NCBI GenBank assembly: GCA_914767715.1
Contig: OU612074.1
Coordinates: forward strand, 20,136,062-20,200,061
Reading direction: 5' to 3'
Length of the DNA stretch: 64,000 nt
Origin: Membranipora membranacea
Taxonomy: Eukaryota > Bryozoa > Gymnolaemata > Cheilostomatida > Membraniporidae
The translations under genes were made by a program, and so were the position numbers. A model generated the notes under the pieces. That model ran no database searches, had not been told where the DNA came from, and saw only the letters and a program-made list of their open reading frames with translations. Position 1 is the first letter of the stretch; each line of letters starts with the position of its first letter. This document shows positions 11,701 to 23,000 of this stretch, in pieces.

Positions 11701-14700
11701 ACCAATGGACTGCAGTGGAACTCAAACCAACACCCTTCAATACTTGCATGCTAAACACCAGCGCTCTAACCAACTAACCCACCTCCTACTCCTTGTGCCT
11801 CTGCTAGTGATAAGGTTATTTGGCTTAGTGAATAGTAGTAGTTTGTCCAGCAGGTAATAGTTGATAATCAAATCAAATGTTCCTGTTATAGCTGGCAGAT
11901 ATTAGAGCTAAATATGACAAACTGGAGGCAGAGCTGGTGGAAAAGAGGGAGACAACTCATCGAGAGATTGAGGAATTTATCTCCGACAAATTGGGAGACA
12001 TGATCTCAGATTTAAGAAGAGAGATCAAACACTGTGAGGCCAGACTGAGAGATAATCATCAGGTGACAAAATTATCAACATAAATTGAGATTTTCTTTAT
12101 CTTTGTGTATGAGAGCAAAGACAACTTTAGAATCCCAGGTTTGTCCCAATCTCTCAGGTTACTGATAGGATTGTTGTAACAATTATGTTTTTCTCCATCA
12201 TTTGCGATTGGTAAAGGTATCCAGGGTAATGAATCCTACACTCACAACTTTCCTCGCAAAGAATAAATCTATTGAATGTTTTATACTTTCACTGATTCAC
12301 AACTGATTCTATCTTGTTTGTATGACGTAAATTATAGGTTGTACGGCATTATTCAGGTGTGAGATATAAAGAGACACTCAAAATAAGATCAAATCACTTC
12401 TGCGGAAGAAAATTCCAAATCTGAAGATAGACAACTTTCTCACAGAAATATAAATCAATTGAATGTATTCTGCCTGCAAAGTAGTTTTATTTCAGATCAG
12501 TATTTTACTTTGATACTGATTCACTGATATTTCTACTCTGTTTCTGATTTTTGTTTCCATAAGAGAGAGTTTTCATTTTTACTCCTTTATTTAGGTGGAC
12601 GTGGTTGTGAAATATAAAGATGCGCAAAGTCTAATCAAATCACTTCTGGCGGAGAAAACTCCAAGTCTGAAGATAAAGGATGTAGTAGAACTGAAAAAGA
12701 CGGGTAAGTAATAATAAATAATGTTTTGGTTCTCAGATAATAACCCAGATAATCAGAACAAGTGAGAAACCTTCATAATATATTCTGGAGAAAGAATTAT
12801 GATAAACTTTATCCTTCTAGTCTTTCGAGATAATACTGTGTTGGAACATACAGCGACTCTGCAAACATTCAATGAACCTCAGCCACTAGATATTAGCGGG
12901 TTAAACCGTAAACATATAAATATTTATCAGTATTTTTATGGTTATGAGGTGAACATATACCCATTACCCATAGACTTAATGATAAACCTAGACAGGACAC
13001 TATATGGAGCATTAGCATTGTGGCACTGAGGCATTTAATTGTGGGCGACGTGACGACATTGGAAGGTGTGGACGCAATGATGTTATCATTGATTTACTGT
13101 CAAAAATCCAGGTTTTTTTGTCGATAACTTGATCAATTTTGATCGGATTTTGAGTTTGAAAAATACAATAGATTTAGCAGCTTGTCTTGAACAGTTTGAT
13201 ACAAATTTTAGGCGAACAATTTTTCTTGAAGAAGAAATAACATCAAGTCGATAACAAGACACTGCTTATTTTAAAGCAACTTTCAAACTCAAAATCCGAT
13301 AAAAATTGATTGAGTTATAAACAATAAACCTGGATTATGGACAGTAAATCAATGATCGCAACATCGCATCTAGACCTTCCAATGTTGTTACTTTGCCTCC
13401 CAATTAAGTGCCTCACTTCAGCTGTACATGGTGTCCTCTCTCAGTTTATTATTAAGCCTATGCTATTTCCTAATTTAATTATGTGAAAGTTATAGGGAGT
13501 TGTTTCTCCACAAAGCTAGAGAAGACAAGTCTCAAAAAAGGATAACTTGTATTATATATGATCGCCTTTCTGGTTGGTAAGACCGAGATCATTATACCTT
13601 TCAGTTTCAGATACACATAGACCATTTTATAATTATTATTAGACAATTTCCATTTCACGAAGGATTATTGATATTCTAGTTTTATTTTGACTATGGAACC
13701 TCGGATTTAATACGCTGAATTTTTTTTTCCTTTTGATAACCATGTTTAACTTATATATCTCTGATATATTACAGCCCCTATCAGAGGTATTGAGGTGAAG
13801 ATAATAACTACTGACCCGATCTCTCTCACTGAGGATAGAGAACATTCTAAACTGACCAATCAAATCCCAGCTGTCCTTGCCCCTCCCACTTCTATAAAAT
13901 TACTGCAAGAAGTCAGTTTGGACAATATGTGCACAACAGTATGTCGATATCAGAACCAGACTTATGTTGATCTTGATGGGGGGTCTGTAGTTAGAATAGG
14001 TCCTGATTATAAAGTCACACCATTCATTAAACTGAGTGACGTTGTAACAGGGATGGCAGTGTTTGGTGATCAGCTGGTCACCACTACTTACGGTAATCCA
14101 CAAACAGTCAGTATACATGAGTTCTCTACTGGTAGATTAGTAACTAGCTGGGCTCATAGTGATGACATTCCATATATCTGGGCCAGTAACTTAGCTGTAG
14201 TAGGTGAGCAGATAATAATATCTGATAGAGGAAATAAGAGACTGAGTGTTTATTCTAAAGTTGGTAGATTAATCAAACACATCCCCTGTCCTCAGCTTTC
14301 ACCTGATTGGGTTAGCCTCAGTGCTGCTGACAATGACAGCATCATCTTATCTGACTATAAGACATCTAAAGTACACAAGATCAGCATAACTACAGGAGAT
14401 GTTATCTGGACATCATCTGATGTAACTCGACCAAACGGAGTAACCTGCTACAACAATCAGTATGTACTGGTGGCTTCCTTTGGCAATACAACAAAGATCA
14501 GCATGCTAGATATCAGAACAGGTGACATACTGACAAAGGATTATTTATAGTGTGTCTTCTTCAATGTTTGGCTTGCCATGTTCTGTGAATCTACTGTAAT
14601 AAACAGCACTTCTCTGACACTGCAATGCTATTTTGAGTAAATTTTTAGAACTCATATTCATGTGAAATTCACACGCTAATACACCCAAACCGATTTGGTT

Positions 14701-15039
14701 ATTTAAAGTAACAAGCCCAAATAAACCCATTGTGCCTGAACATCGGTTGCTCTTCCGTTATGGTATGCTGTTCCTAGGTCAGATTAAATAATATGATCAA
14801 GGATTAATAACTTTGGACATATAATGTGCGAATTAAATAAAGTATGATCAACTCATTTTCATGCAATAGACCGAGCAAAATATTTTCTGCAAATTTTTAT
14901 TAAAGGTAACATGATCAGGACATTAGAAGACCCCAGAGTTTTGAGTGACGACAGAATATTCAGCCTGTGTGTAGAAGGTGACACTCTGATTGGACCCAGA
15001 TATATAGATAAGAAGGTTCTGTACTATAGACTGGAGTAA
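8791..15039 (+). CDS. TRIM-like RING/B-box/coiled-coil/NHL-propeller protein, copy 1
   Basis: Exons: 8791-8960, 9642-9801, 10596-10779, 11282-11478, 11892-12062, 12595-12703, optional 12821-12907, 13775-14521 and 14906-15039; about 623 aa, or 652 aa with the optional exon. Exon 1 is a RING finger (CSFC, CGH, CCEPC, CIRC), the E3 ubiquitin ligase module. Exons 2 and 3 hold B-box-like Cys/His clusters (CDAC..CAAC..CLCTKH; CTKH..CQIC..CVEC). Exons 4-6 are charged and helical, predicted coiled coil for oligomerisation. Exons 8-9 form a blade-repeat propeller of NHL type (SDRGNKRLSVYS, SDYKTSKVHKIS), expected to bind the target. Every intron is GT-AG and phases agree. The domain order is that of TRIM-NHL proteins; many invertebrates have expanded such genes. 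Target and pathway are unknown. Residues differing from copy 2 cluster in the propeller. Confidence 0.88.
9180..9450 (-). mobile_element. tRNA-derived SINE-like element in TRIM gene 1, intron 1
   Basis: On the minus strand, near 9450-9370, TAATGGTTAGGTTA (A-box-like) is followed by GGTTCAATTCC, one mismatch from the pol III B box, and then a non-tRNA body with a run of pyrimidines. The same element occupies the same place in cassette 2 (20432-20705), so insertion predates the cassette duplication. Confidence 0.6.
11540..11795 (-). mobile_element. tRNA-derived SINE in TRIM gene 1, intron 4
   Basis: The minus strand begins near 11795 with a clear tRNA-like head: TTAGTTGGTTAGAGCGCTGG (A box) and, about 45 bases on, GGTTTGAGTTCC (B box). 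A body of about 170 bp follows, ending in a CG-rich stretch near 11570. It is shared with cassette 2 (22830-23050), hence older than the duplication. It produces long spurious ORFs on the minus strand. Confidence 0.72.
12821..12907 (+). CDS. Optional cassette exon of TRIM gene 1
   Basis: This 87-nt open stretch has a CTAG acceptor, a C|GTAAAC donor and phase 1 on both sides, so including or skipping it keeps the frame between exon 6 (ends 12703) and exon 8 (starts 13775). It would add 29 residues between coiled coil and propeller. Its counterpart in cassette 2 is inactivated (see 24080-24166), which supports either a dispensable cassette exon or a cryptic exon. Transcript data would settle it. 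Confidence 0.5.
12978..13453. mobile_element. Non-autonomous inverted-repeat transposon (MITE family A)
   Basis: The left end (TAAACCTAGACAGGACAC near 12983) and right end (GTGTCCTCTCTCAGTTTATTA near 13430-13450) are imperfect inverted repeats. The interior is also self-complementary (atcggattttgagtttga against tcaaactcaaaatccgat). Copies occur in cassette 2 (about 24222-24690) and in an RPGR intron (41431-41705), with a fragment near 4360-4480. It lies in the intron before the propeller exon and its left end abuts the optional exon. Confidence 0.7.
14598..14603 (+). terminator. Poly(A) signal for a short TRIM isoform
   Basis: AATAAA lies 48 bases after a TAG (14548-14550) reached if exon 8 reads through its donor at 14522. 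That gives an alternative C-terminus (GDILTKDYL) instead of splicing to exon 9. Cassette 2 has the same arrangement (TAA at 25777-25779, AATAAA 25827-25832). Confidence 0.55.
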
Positions 15040-15084
15040 CGTTCTCTCTACTGACCGATAGAGATGTAAGTCATTACGATAAGT

Positions 15085-15116
<32 letters not shown>

Positions 15117-15145
15117 TATCGTAAATATATATATATATATATTTT
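15085..15145. repeat. (TA)n microsatellite
   Basis: Two runs of alternating TA, of unequal length, separated by aaggttatcgtaa, about 45 bp after the TRIM stop codon. The same locus in cassette 2 (26320-26377) differs in repeat number. Confidence 0.9.
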
Positions 15146-15309
15146 TTTTTATGATCATGTACATGCTATACACATGAACATATAAGTATATATATTATAA
15201 TTAATTATGGTTATGTATGATGGGTATAACATTGCTTGTTTATTATGAATTGATATATTGGTGCATCCAGTCATTTTTAGGCCTCCCTGGAACTCAATTA
15301 GATCAAGTT

Positions 15310-15600
15310 TGCCCAGATGCTATCCGCTGGTAGAGGGGGTGCAGCTCCAAATTGCCCAAAAACTGATCAAAACTCAATCAAAGGCTTCACATTGTCTATT
15401 TGTAGTGAAGCAACAGAATCATCAACTCAGTAATCTGCGGTTAGTTAAATGATATGGGGTTTGTGGACACAATGGGCTGCAGGCAACCTTCGACCTATTG
15501 GCCAAAATGAGCAAGTCATCTGTATCGCTGAGACTAGAAGCAACCAATAAGATACCTCCCACAGTCTGCTATGACTCTCAAACCGGTACAACTTTTATAT
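15310..15600 (+). repeat. Dispersed repeat, copy II (truncated)
   Basis: This matches the first third of the element at 26510-27320. The remainder (about 540 bp) is missing here, with the break inside accggtacaactt at 15596. Either cassette 1 lost the segment by deletion or cassette 2 gained it. Confidence 0.7.
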
Positions 15601-15638
15601 TAAGAGAAGACGCAACTTAATGTACATGGACCATGTTA

Positions 15639-15956
15639 TCAGAGAATGAGACATGAGAGCTCCACAGCTAACTCTAATAATTCCTCCCTAGATTGTGTTA
15701 CTGTATGTTTCCAGATGAATATGTATACTGCTTCTCCAGGATACTGCTTCGCTAAAAGTTTAATAATTTGTTGATAGCGCAGTCTTTTTCGATATTCTTC
15801 ATTTAAATTGTTGAGTTTATTGAAATCGGTTATATAAGAGTATGATCTGTGAATATATTGGCTCCTTCCTCTACCAATCATCACAACAATCCAGGGAATG
15901 ATTGGTCCTACGACCACCCACCCACCTTCTCTGCACTGACAGTCATTTGCCTGCAT
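15639..15956 (-). CDS. Conserved 105-codon ORF, cassette 1
   Basis: The ORF starts with ATG (in-frame stop TGA nine bases upstream) and encodes 105 residues: a short Cys-containing start (NDCQCREGG), a hydrophobic segment (WVVVGPIIPWIVVMIG, about residues 13-28), then a charged, Tyr-rich, mainly helical region. I do not recognise the family. The matching ORF at 27359-27676 differs at one base (Val/Ala), and 347 bp around it (15665-16011) are identical between cassettes, whereas flanking DNA shows several percent divergence. This points to coding constraint or gene conversion. It could be a small one-pass membrane protein or the last exon of a longer gene. It converges on the TRIM gene. Confidence 0.42.
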   Translation of the reverse strand: MQANDCQCREGGWVVVGPIIPWIVVMIGRGRSQYIHRSYSYITDFNKLNNLNEEYRKRLRYQQIIKLLAKQYPGEAVYIFIWKHTVTQSREELLELAVELSCLIL

Positions 15957-16648
15957 TAGGAGTCACTCCTCCTCTACTGGTGACTCCACTTTTTGCCTGC
16001 ATTGTGACAAATTGGAAATGGAGCAATTGGAATGCAGGCCAACTGAATAAAACCTGATCCGCTATGTCTATGGGTCTTAGACCCTAAGTTCGTATGATAT
16101 AGTAGTATAAATACACCTGTCTTTCCATTCAACCATTAGAAATAACCAGAGAATATACGCTTTTCTGACATTCAATACATTTATTTTAGAAATATATAAT
16201 AAGCTCATTGGAACAATCTTTACATGATAAGTCGCTGTACAATATTTACGTTCTTCTAAGTAATAACATTCACATTGAGAACCAAGAGAAACTTCTATGC
16301 ACATATTTCTGTGTAATCAGCCATACACTAGCTATCAACTCCTTCAAGTATCACCTCTGCAAAATATAAACAAAAAGTTTGCAATACTGATTAGGATTTT
16401 GCAAATTGCAGGAAAATCATTACAGTTCTGTATAACTTGATTGATGAGATTGATTGCGATGCTCGTCAACACTCAGGGGTGGCTTCATGCTGCTGGGGCC
16501 GGTCATGAAGAGGATGTACTAGAGAAGGCCTCGAAACAAGATTTATATAACTTATTCTCTGGCAGAAGGAGGGAACATCAGGATTCAGTTTATGACCTCA
16601 TCATTCTGTTGTGTGAGGAGTCGGTAATTAAACGAGTTGGAGATTTAA

Positions 16649-16856
16649 CCTGGGATTGCTCATACCTGAGACCTCCTCTCATACCTGGGACCTCTCATAA
16701 CTTGGATGTCTCATACCTGGGACCTCTCATACCTGGGTCGTCTCATACCTTGGACCTCTCATACCTTGGAAATCTCATATCTGGGACTTCTCATACATGT
16801 AGCCCCTCATACCTGGGACATCTCAAAGATGTGACCTATCATACCTAGGACTTCTC
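16649..16856. repeat. Minisatellite, degenerate 10-11 bp units
   Basis: About 15 imperfect units of the type ctcatacctggga(c). The array is shorter in cassette 2 (28447-28592) and is reduced to two units near 3955-3980. It lies just beyond the stop codon of the minus-strand gene. On the minus strand each unit contains GGTATGAG, a donor-like word. Confidence 0.85.
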
Positions 16857-16963
16857 GCATGAGAGAGGGCTTGAAACTCAAGCCATCGTGGATATTAAAA
16901 ATGGTGATATTATTCTCTACTTCAGGGAAAGCTGTCCTCTACAAGTCTAATGTATTCTCATGC

Positions 16964-17866
16964 TCACTCCTGATAAAGTGTCAGATTACACTGACAGGGC
17001 ATTCTCTCACCTGTCACACCGTGATGAGATTCACTTAGATCAAGATCTAGCTGTACTCCCTCAGTGGGTGAGGTCAGTTCACTTGCCTCCCTCTCTATAT
17101 TACTAGCCTCTGGTTCTGGATGAGCGGATTGTTCCTCAGTTGGTTGTGGTTCATCATCCACTGCTGAAAAGTAAAAAAATAGTGGTTTGATTATGGGATG
17201 GGTGATTATCTCAGATATCAAATAATTTGTGGACTGTAGTCTGGTGCCCTCTGGCGGAACATAATCTCAAGAGTCTCAAGACTCTTGCAACGCCTTGCAA
17301 TGCTCTTGTGAAAATCTTACCATTCTGCAGGTTTTGAAGTTCACAATTGCATCAAAACTTCCTCGAGTAGTCTTGCAGAAGTTGTACAATATTATACAAC
17401 TAGGAAGATTGTGGTTCACATTTGTTTCCAGAATGTCTAATATTAAATTGAAAGCTTACTCCAATTATAATATATAAAGACAAAATCTTTTCCCAAAGTT
17501 CACAACTAATTTTAGTACGATATCACATTGCAAATGTCATGCTACAATCTCAGAATTCTGACATCACCGTACTTTTCTGATGAGATTTTAACTTGTTGCA
17601 AAACCCTAAATCTAGCAACTTTGTTGCAATCAGGCACCAGGCTTGAAGGCATACAACAAAGACAATTTTGATGCAAATTTAGTTGAAAAAAAGGTAGAAC
17701 TCACCCGTTTTAGTGAGTACAGACTGGACTAGGTATGTGATTTTCTGACTCTCTTGTGGATTCTCTATCTCACTAACAGTAGTAGTAGTAGTAGGGACAC
17801 AAGGGAAGAGGTTAGGGTTACACTTGACTAGTAACGCAGCAGTGTCTTCCTTAGATATCACGTTAC
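16964..17866 (-). CDS. Minus-strand cassette gene, copy 1 (last two exons), unknown
   Basis: Exon 17866..17705 encodes a segment with a Thr run (PCVPTTTTTVSEIEN) and a helical end (ITYLVQSVLTKTG). Exon 17163..16964 encodes an acidic, Pro/Glu-rich C-terminus (DDEPQPTEEQ..HPEPEAS) ending CQCNLTLYQE at a TGA. The junction is phase 1 and in frame in both cassettes. The acceptor is CAGCAG, a tandem site that could toggle one alanine. Upstream, an open stretch at 18057..17880 (PVRTILFYLDN.. FNFIFVDNQSNFDKV) has alternating hydrophobic residues like a protein domain, but overlaps the next exon in another frame, so I could not join them. No family recognised. Confidence 0.5.
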
Positions 17867-17879
17867 CTGAATCCAAGAA

Positions 17880-18232
17880 CACACTTTGTACAGATTCATA
17901 AATTGTGTAACCTTATCAAAATTACTTTGGTTATCAACAAAAATAAAGTTAAAATGTTGCCCTTTATCATTTACCTGTTCTCTGAAACCCTGATAGCTCA
18001 TGTTTTCTTGAACATTATCTAAGTAAAACAAGATTGTTCTCACTGGTGGCCCTTATATACTTTTATCTGAAGTATCCTTACACCGAAAGAGGGAACAACT
18101 TGTTCTTAGTTCTTGTGTTAATTTTGTGCTGTTTAGACCTGACCTGACCTTATTCAGAGACGCTCAGTGTGAGTTGCTAGCCTGGGCAGGCTATCTCTGG
18201 TACTTGGGAGTGGGTGTTGGTGAGTGGGGACG
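17880..18232. other. Junction DNA between the two cassettes
   Basis: This stretch has no counterpart at the far end of cassette 2. On the minus strand it carries TATATAAGGG (about 18045-18054) and the ORF PVRTILFYLDN.., so the 5' part of the minus-strand gene differs between copies. The rest (18060-18232) shows no feature. Confidence 0.5.
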
Positions 18233-20043
18233 CTGTTTAACTGATATTTCTATGACATCTTTGCTCAATCAAAATAAGTGATGAGTTAGACAGAATATAA
18301 ACAAAGCTGTTACCTGTGCTGCAGAAGATTGCTGCTGCTATTCTGTATCAAATTCTATAAAATCTATCAAATTATCTGCATCAAAGGGAAATTACTCCGA
18401 AAAACGCATGAATCGTTGCTTTTTCTACCACAGTGAGATGTCGCTGCGTTGCAGTATTTAATGAGGACACTTTTTGATAGGCTATTTACTACACAGTGTC
18501 CAGTCTAGTGTTGTGTGTTTTGTCTCTGGCATTTACCCCCAGGGCGTCTCAGAACCCCGAAGATCCGAACAGCGTGGGCTCATGACTCTTTCGTGCGTGC
18601 CATGGTAAACTTCTTGAATAAAACGATAGTTTAAATTCCTGCTCTTTTTATGATGATTTTTATACCATATTTTAAGACCTGTTATCGAATACTGAATATT
18701 TTAGCACAGAACCAAGACTTATCGATAAATTTCTATTTCTTGACTGAGTAAATCCATCAATACAATATATATACAATCATGTAACACATTTTGAGCTTGC
18801 AAAACACAAACTGACAAAATTTTAATATTCAACTTTTTACATTATCTGATTATTTTCACTCATTGGCCTTTGCTCTAAAAATTATTTTGCAATCACCACT
18901 TCCCTTTTCTTGGTAATGCTCATTTAGAGACAACAGTTAGAATAAGGTTAGAAGTGTAAAACTTACTGCCTTTGAAGTTATGAGTTGTCTCACTCTGCAG
19001 GATTTCTAGGGATTCTAAGCAATATGGTTCATTTAGTTTAGCCTTAGAACCACAATATCTTTTGATTATGAAGGAAAAATTTGTACCAGCCTCATGGTGT
19101 AATAATGAATACGCAACAAAATTTTGCTAAGGGAATTCCCCTGACACTGACTTCCTGACCAGGCCCCTCCCCCTAATACAATTTTTCATCAACTCATGGT
19201 GTTGACACTTTGGAGCAAGTTATTGTCAGAGGAGATTACTGTAACCTCTATCTATATCCTACACACAAAGCTCACTTTGTCTTGTGACAGATCAATCAGT
19301 GTTACATCATCAGACTCTTCATTACATCTACTACTACATCTCATCACCACACACTGGTTAGTGGGTAGTAGTCTGTCTAATATTTGATTGTATTGTACAC
19401 TGCTGCACCTTGAGGTGGGAAGCTCATTCACAGTGCTGTGCAGTTGGATATCAAAGTAAAACTGCAGGGTATAAGTGAAACTCACTGCCCTCTTGCCTTG
19501 CAGCCAGAAGGTAACTAATTTCCAAAGACATTTAACTATATATTTGGTTACTGCTGATCACAGTCATGTTCCGTACGGGGAGTATCCACTTTTATGTAAA
19601 AAATCATAATAGAGGGTTTGTTGATGAAGCTCATATTGTGTGCTCAGACATATTTTAGGTACTGCGTCCAATCAAACACTCGTTCGAGGTGCAACAAAAG
19701 ATGTGTGGCAGGTGCTCTATGGGACATGTCTTATATTGCACTCATGCTGCCCCCTACAGCACCAGCAAGACTGACTGCTGTATGGGGTGAGCGCTGCAAG
19801 ACAATGTCATAAGTCTCACAACACCTTCGCCAGTACCGGTTTTAGTCCCTAATCATAACAACATAAATTATTGTAATGCTAGCCATTACTATGAATGTCC
19901 CCTTCATAGTAGTGTAGGAGAGTACATGCCTAAGGCTGAGACCGTGATGACCCTTCATGAATAAAAAAACTACCTGCTTCCCTAACTGAATCTCATTATC
20001 TATAGCTCGTTCTCCTGATTCTTATTCTTTCCACCTTAAGATA

Positions 20044-23000
20044 ATGGCTGGAATGGCAGATGCTAGAACAGATGAGATAGCCTGTAGCTTCTGTCTAGAG
20101 TATGGTCGCTATCTGACTAGACCTCGCTCTCTACCCTGCGGACACTACTGCTGTGAGCCGTGCCTAGAGACAGATTTTATAACTCAGAAGGTGGTCAGGT
20201 GTATCAGGTGTAGGTAAGAAGTCCCACTGAGATGACTGCCAGAAGTAAATTAACTGGATATGTGGTTGAACAATTGGCTGCTTTGGAAATTTTGATAGGC
20301 CAGGCTTATCTCCCCACAGACTTCAATAAAAAACATTTTTATGCATCAAACTTATGCAAGTCTACTTGTGAGATAATCAATCCTATTTGGATGGACAAGA
20401 TGTGGCCTCTGTGACTTTCCTGAGATAGGTACTACGGGAAATCGTCATCACAAGCTACCTCATACCTGTCAATATTCCGGCTATTCTTTATGTCAAAGAT
20501 CAAATTGGGTGATGCAATATTGAATCTGTAATCAAAGCAAAAGCCAATCTGTGAGATGGTCCCACTTTTTGAGGGTTTGGCTAGGCAAGGGGGGGGGGGT
20601 TGCATTCCAACATCAGGTAGGATTGCTTTTGCCTGGAATTGATCCTTCACTTGAAAGATCATATACCTGTAACCTAACCATTATAACCTCTACTGCCTCA
20701 CTCGACACTTTATTAAAAGTTACATAATGGTAGCAGATCCAGATTGATTGCTGGTGTGAGGTTAGGTGCCCTTTGGTCAAACCATGAGCCTACCTTTCTG
20801 TCCTTCGACTCAATTTTGTCACGCATAAATCGTTGAGTTCTAATTGGGTCTTATCCAGTTAGCATATATTTCCATATGTTTAATTATATCCTACAGCACA
20901 GTGTATGACATAGATTTGTATTCTCTGCCACATGCTGACACAAGTGAGAGCACAACTCCAGTATTCTGTGATGCCTGCTCTAAAAAGGGAGAAAGACTCA
21001 AAGCTGAAGTGTATTGTGCTGCCTGTACTCAGTGCTTGTGTACTAAACATAAACAGGTAAAACTCATCTCCATGAAAACTAACAGCTCTTTATACAGCCA
21101 CTGATTGAATCTTGTGACCAAAATTACAATCTTATCAGTCAATGATTGTCTCATAAAATGAACCCATTGGGTGTCTGATATATTCAAGCTTTTAAGTACC
21201 AGTGATAAGATTACTGTGCAAACAGTGATAGAGTAAGTCTGAAAGGGTCTGATGGTTATTTTCAGTTGACTGTCACGTATCCCTTGATAGCACAAAGTTC
21301 AGATGAATTTTTTGGTTTCAATCAAATGGGGGCTGTGGCTGCACAGTTTATGATATGATCAGAATCACATGTCATGCAGGGCTGAAGTTCTGAGATAGGC
21401 ACTTACTCCTCTACAATGCTTAGTAATGTGGCCTTCAAACATAAAATTGAATATTCGATGTCAAAATCCTCTCATTAGGGATATGTTTTTGCTTTTTATA
21501 AATATTTGAATTCCTTGGGGGCTGGGACTTTGACCTTGGCCTAGTAGGAAGAGATAATAGCATCGCAACTAGAGTAATGTTGCGCACTTATAAAGTTTTG
21601 CCTCCCCCACTTTTTTTCTAAGCTACGGCCCTGTCATGAGTATGCTGTTGCACCCTTTCACAAAATCTAGGACCACCTCTTAGTTTCAACACAAGAAAGA
21701 TTCGAGTTCAGACCCCATTTCTCTCCTTCTTATTATAAACATGCTGATGGCTTCAAAAAACATTAGATGACCTTGTGTAGGAATTTCTCTGTCTCAAATA
21801 TTTTCAGACTTAGGCTTGATTGATGTGAGTTTTTATTTTCAGTCTCATGATGAGTTTTTCGATGACCACAAAAAGATGACAGTAGAGGAGTATCGTAAAC
21901 AATGTAGAAAGTTTGTAAAGAAAACCTGCACTAAACATCAGGGGCAGAGTCTCATTACTGGATGTCAGATTTGCTGGGAGGTCTTCTGTGCTGAATGTAC
22001 GACCGAGCCGACGGCCTGCAAAGATGGTAAAATCATTTACAAGCTGTGATACCCCTACATGCGGACTTTGAGCTATCAATATTGTAGTAGTGTAGAAGTC
22101 TGCGATATTATTTAAGCGGGACCAGTTTGTGGTGAACCAATTAATCGCCAATAAAGTAATTAGTTTAACGCTTTTTACAAGCAGTTTTAGGATCTATGAA
22201 GACTAATTCATATCAGGTAAGTCTGCATTAGAACTTTCTCCCCCTAGAGCCAGTAGAATGGGACAACTCTTTATGCAGGCAAATTGGTCCAACCATGACC
22301 TCGGTTCTATGATTGTGATGTTGATGACTAATAACTTAGGCTGGTATTTATCTCCACTGTTAGATGACAAAGAGTTCATATCCAACTCCTGTCTGCCTGG
22401 TCTCAGTAAATTATTATTTAGATTTAAGAAGTTATCTCCTCCACACCCACCTCAGTGCTATCCTGTACTTTTAGTGATAACTAAACTGCAGGTGATGTTT
22501 AGTCTAATGACGAATCGTGTCTTCATGATTTTTAGGTTCAGCTCACAGAACTCAGATACTAGAGAAGCTTGTAAAGTATATGGAGGGTGAGGTAGATATA
22601 CTGAAGACAGAAGCTTCTAAACTTGATACTAAACTATCAGCTTATGGTAAGAAATGTGCCACAATACTTGAGGAGCAGAAAACAGAAACAGACAGTCTTC
22701 TGAAAGTGCTGCATGAAACCCGAGACAAGCAGGTGAGCAAATATGACAATATATATATATCACACAAGCCACACCAGTCCTGTTTAACTTGGTTTAAATG
22801 TTGGTTAAAACCACAAGGGTTCATCATCACTCGCCGCATCCCTAGGCATGGGTGGCGAGATAGGTTTGCCTTAGGAGCTAGGACGCAATGGCTGCGCCAA
22901 TTTGCTCTCAGTTTGTAGGAAGGTTGGAGCAGCCAACAGGGTCCAACAATCCGCTGTGGCCAGTGGACTGCAGTGGAACTCAAACCAACACCCTTCAATA

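Larger units (their letters stand above)
6804..17875. repeat. Cassette 1 of an 11-kb tandem segmental duplication
   Basis: The sequence from about 6804 to 17875 aligns collinearly with 18233-29580, roughly 93-96% identical outside repeats. It holds the TRIM-like gene, the 105-codon minus-strand ORF and the two last exons of the minus-strand gene. Cassette 1 has a 151-bp MITE (7954-8104) that cassette 2 lacks, and it lacks about 540 bp present in cassette 2 (26780-27320). Confidence 0.92.

Noticed and set aside
11375-11773. 132-codon minus-strand ORF in TRIM gene 1 (and 22642-23031 in gene 2)
   Set aside because: It runs through the SINE and antisense to TRIM exon 4; it owes its length to the repeat and has no splice or family support.
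13900-14118. Minus-strand ORFs antisense to the propeller exon (also 25132-25350)
   Set aside because: They are shadows of the TRIM coding exon, whose substitutions follow the plus-strand frame.
16441-16848. 135-codon plus-strand ORF rich in SHTLDLSYLG-like repeats
   Set aside because: It is a translation of the minisatellite; the repeat unit and frame are not kept in cassette 2 (28226-28579).
16649-16856. CRISPR-like array
   Set aside because: The units are degenerate, contiguous and without unique spacers, in a eukaryotic genome; it is a minisatellite.
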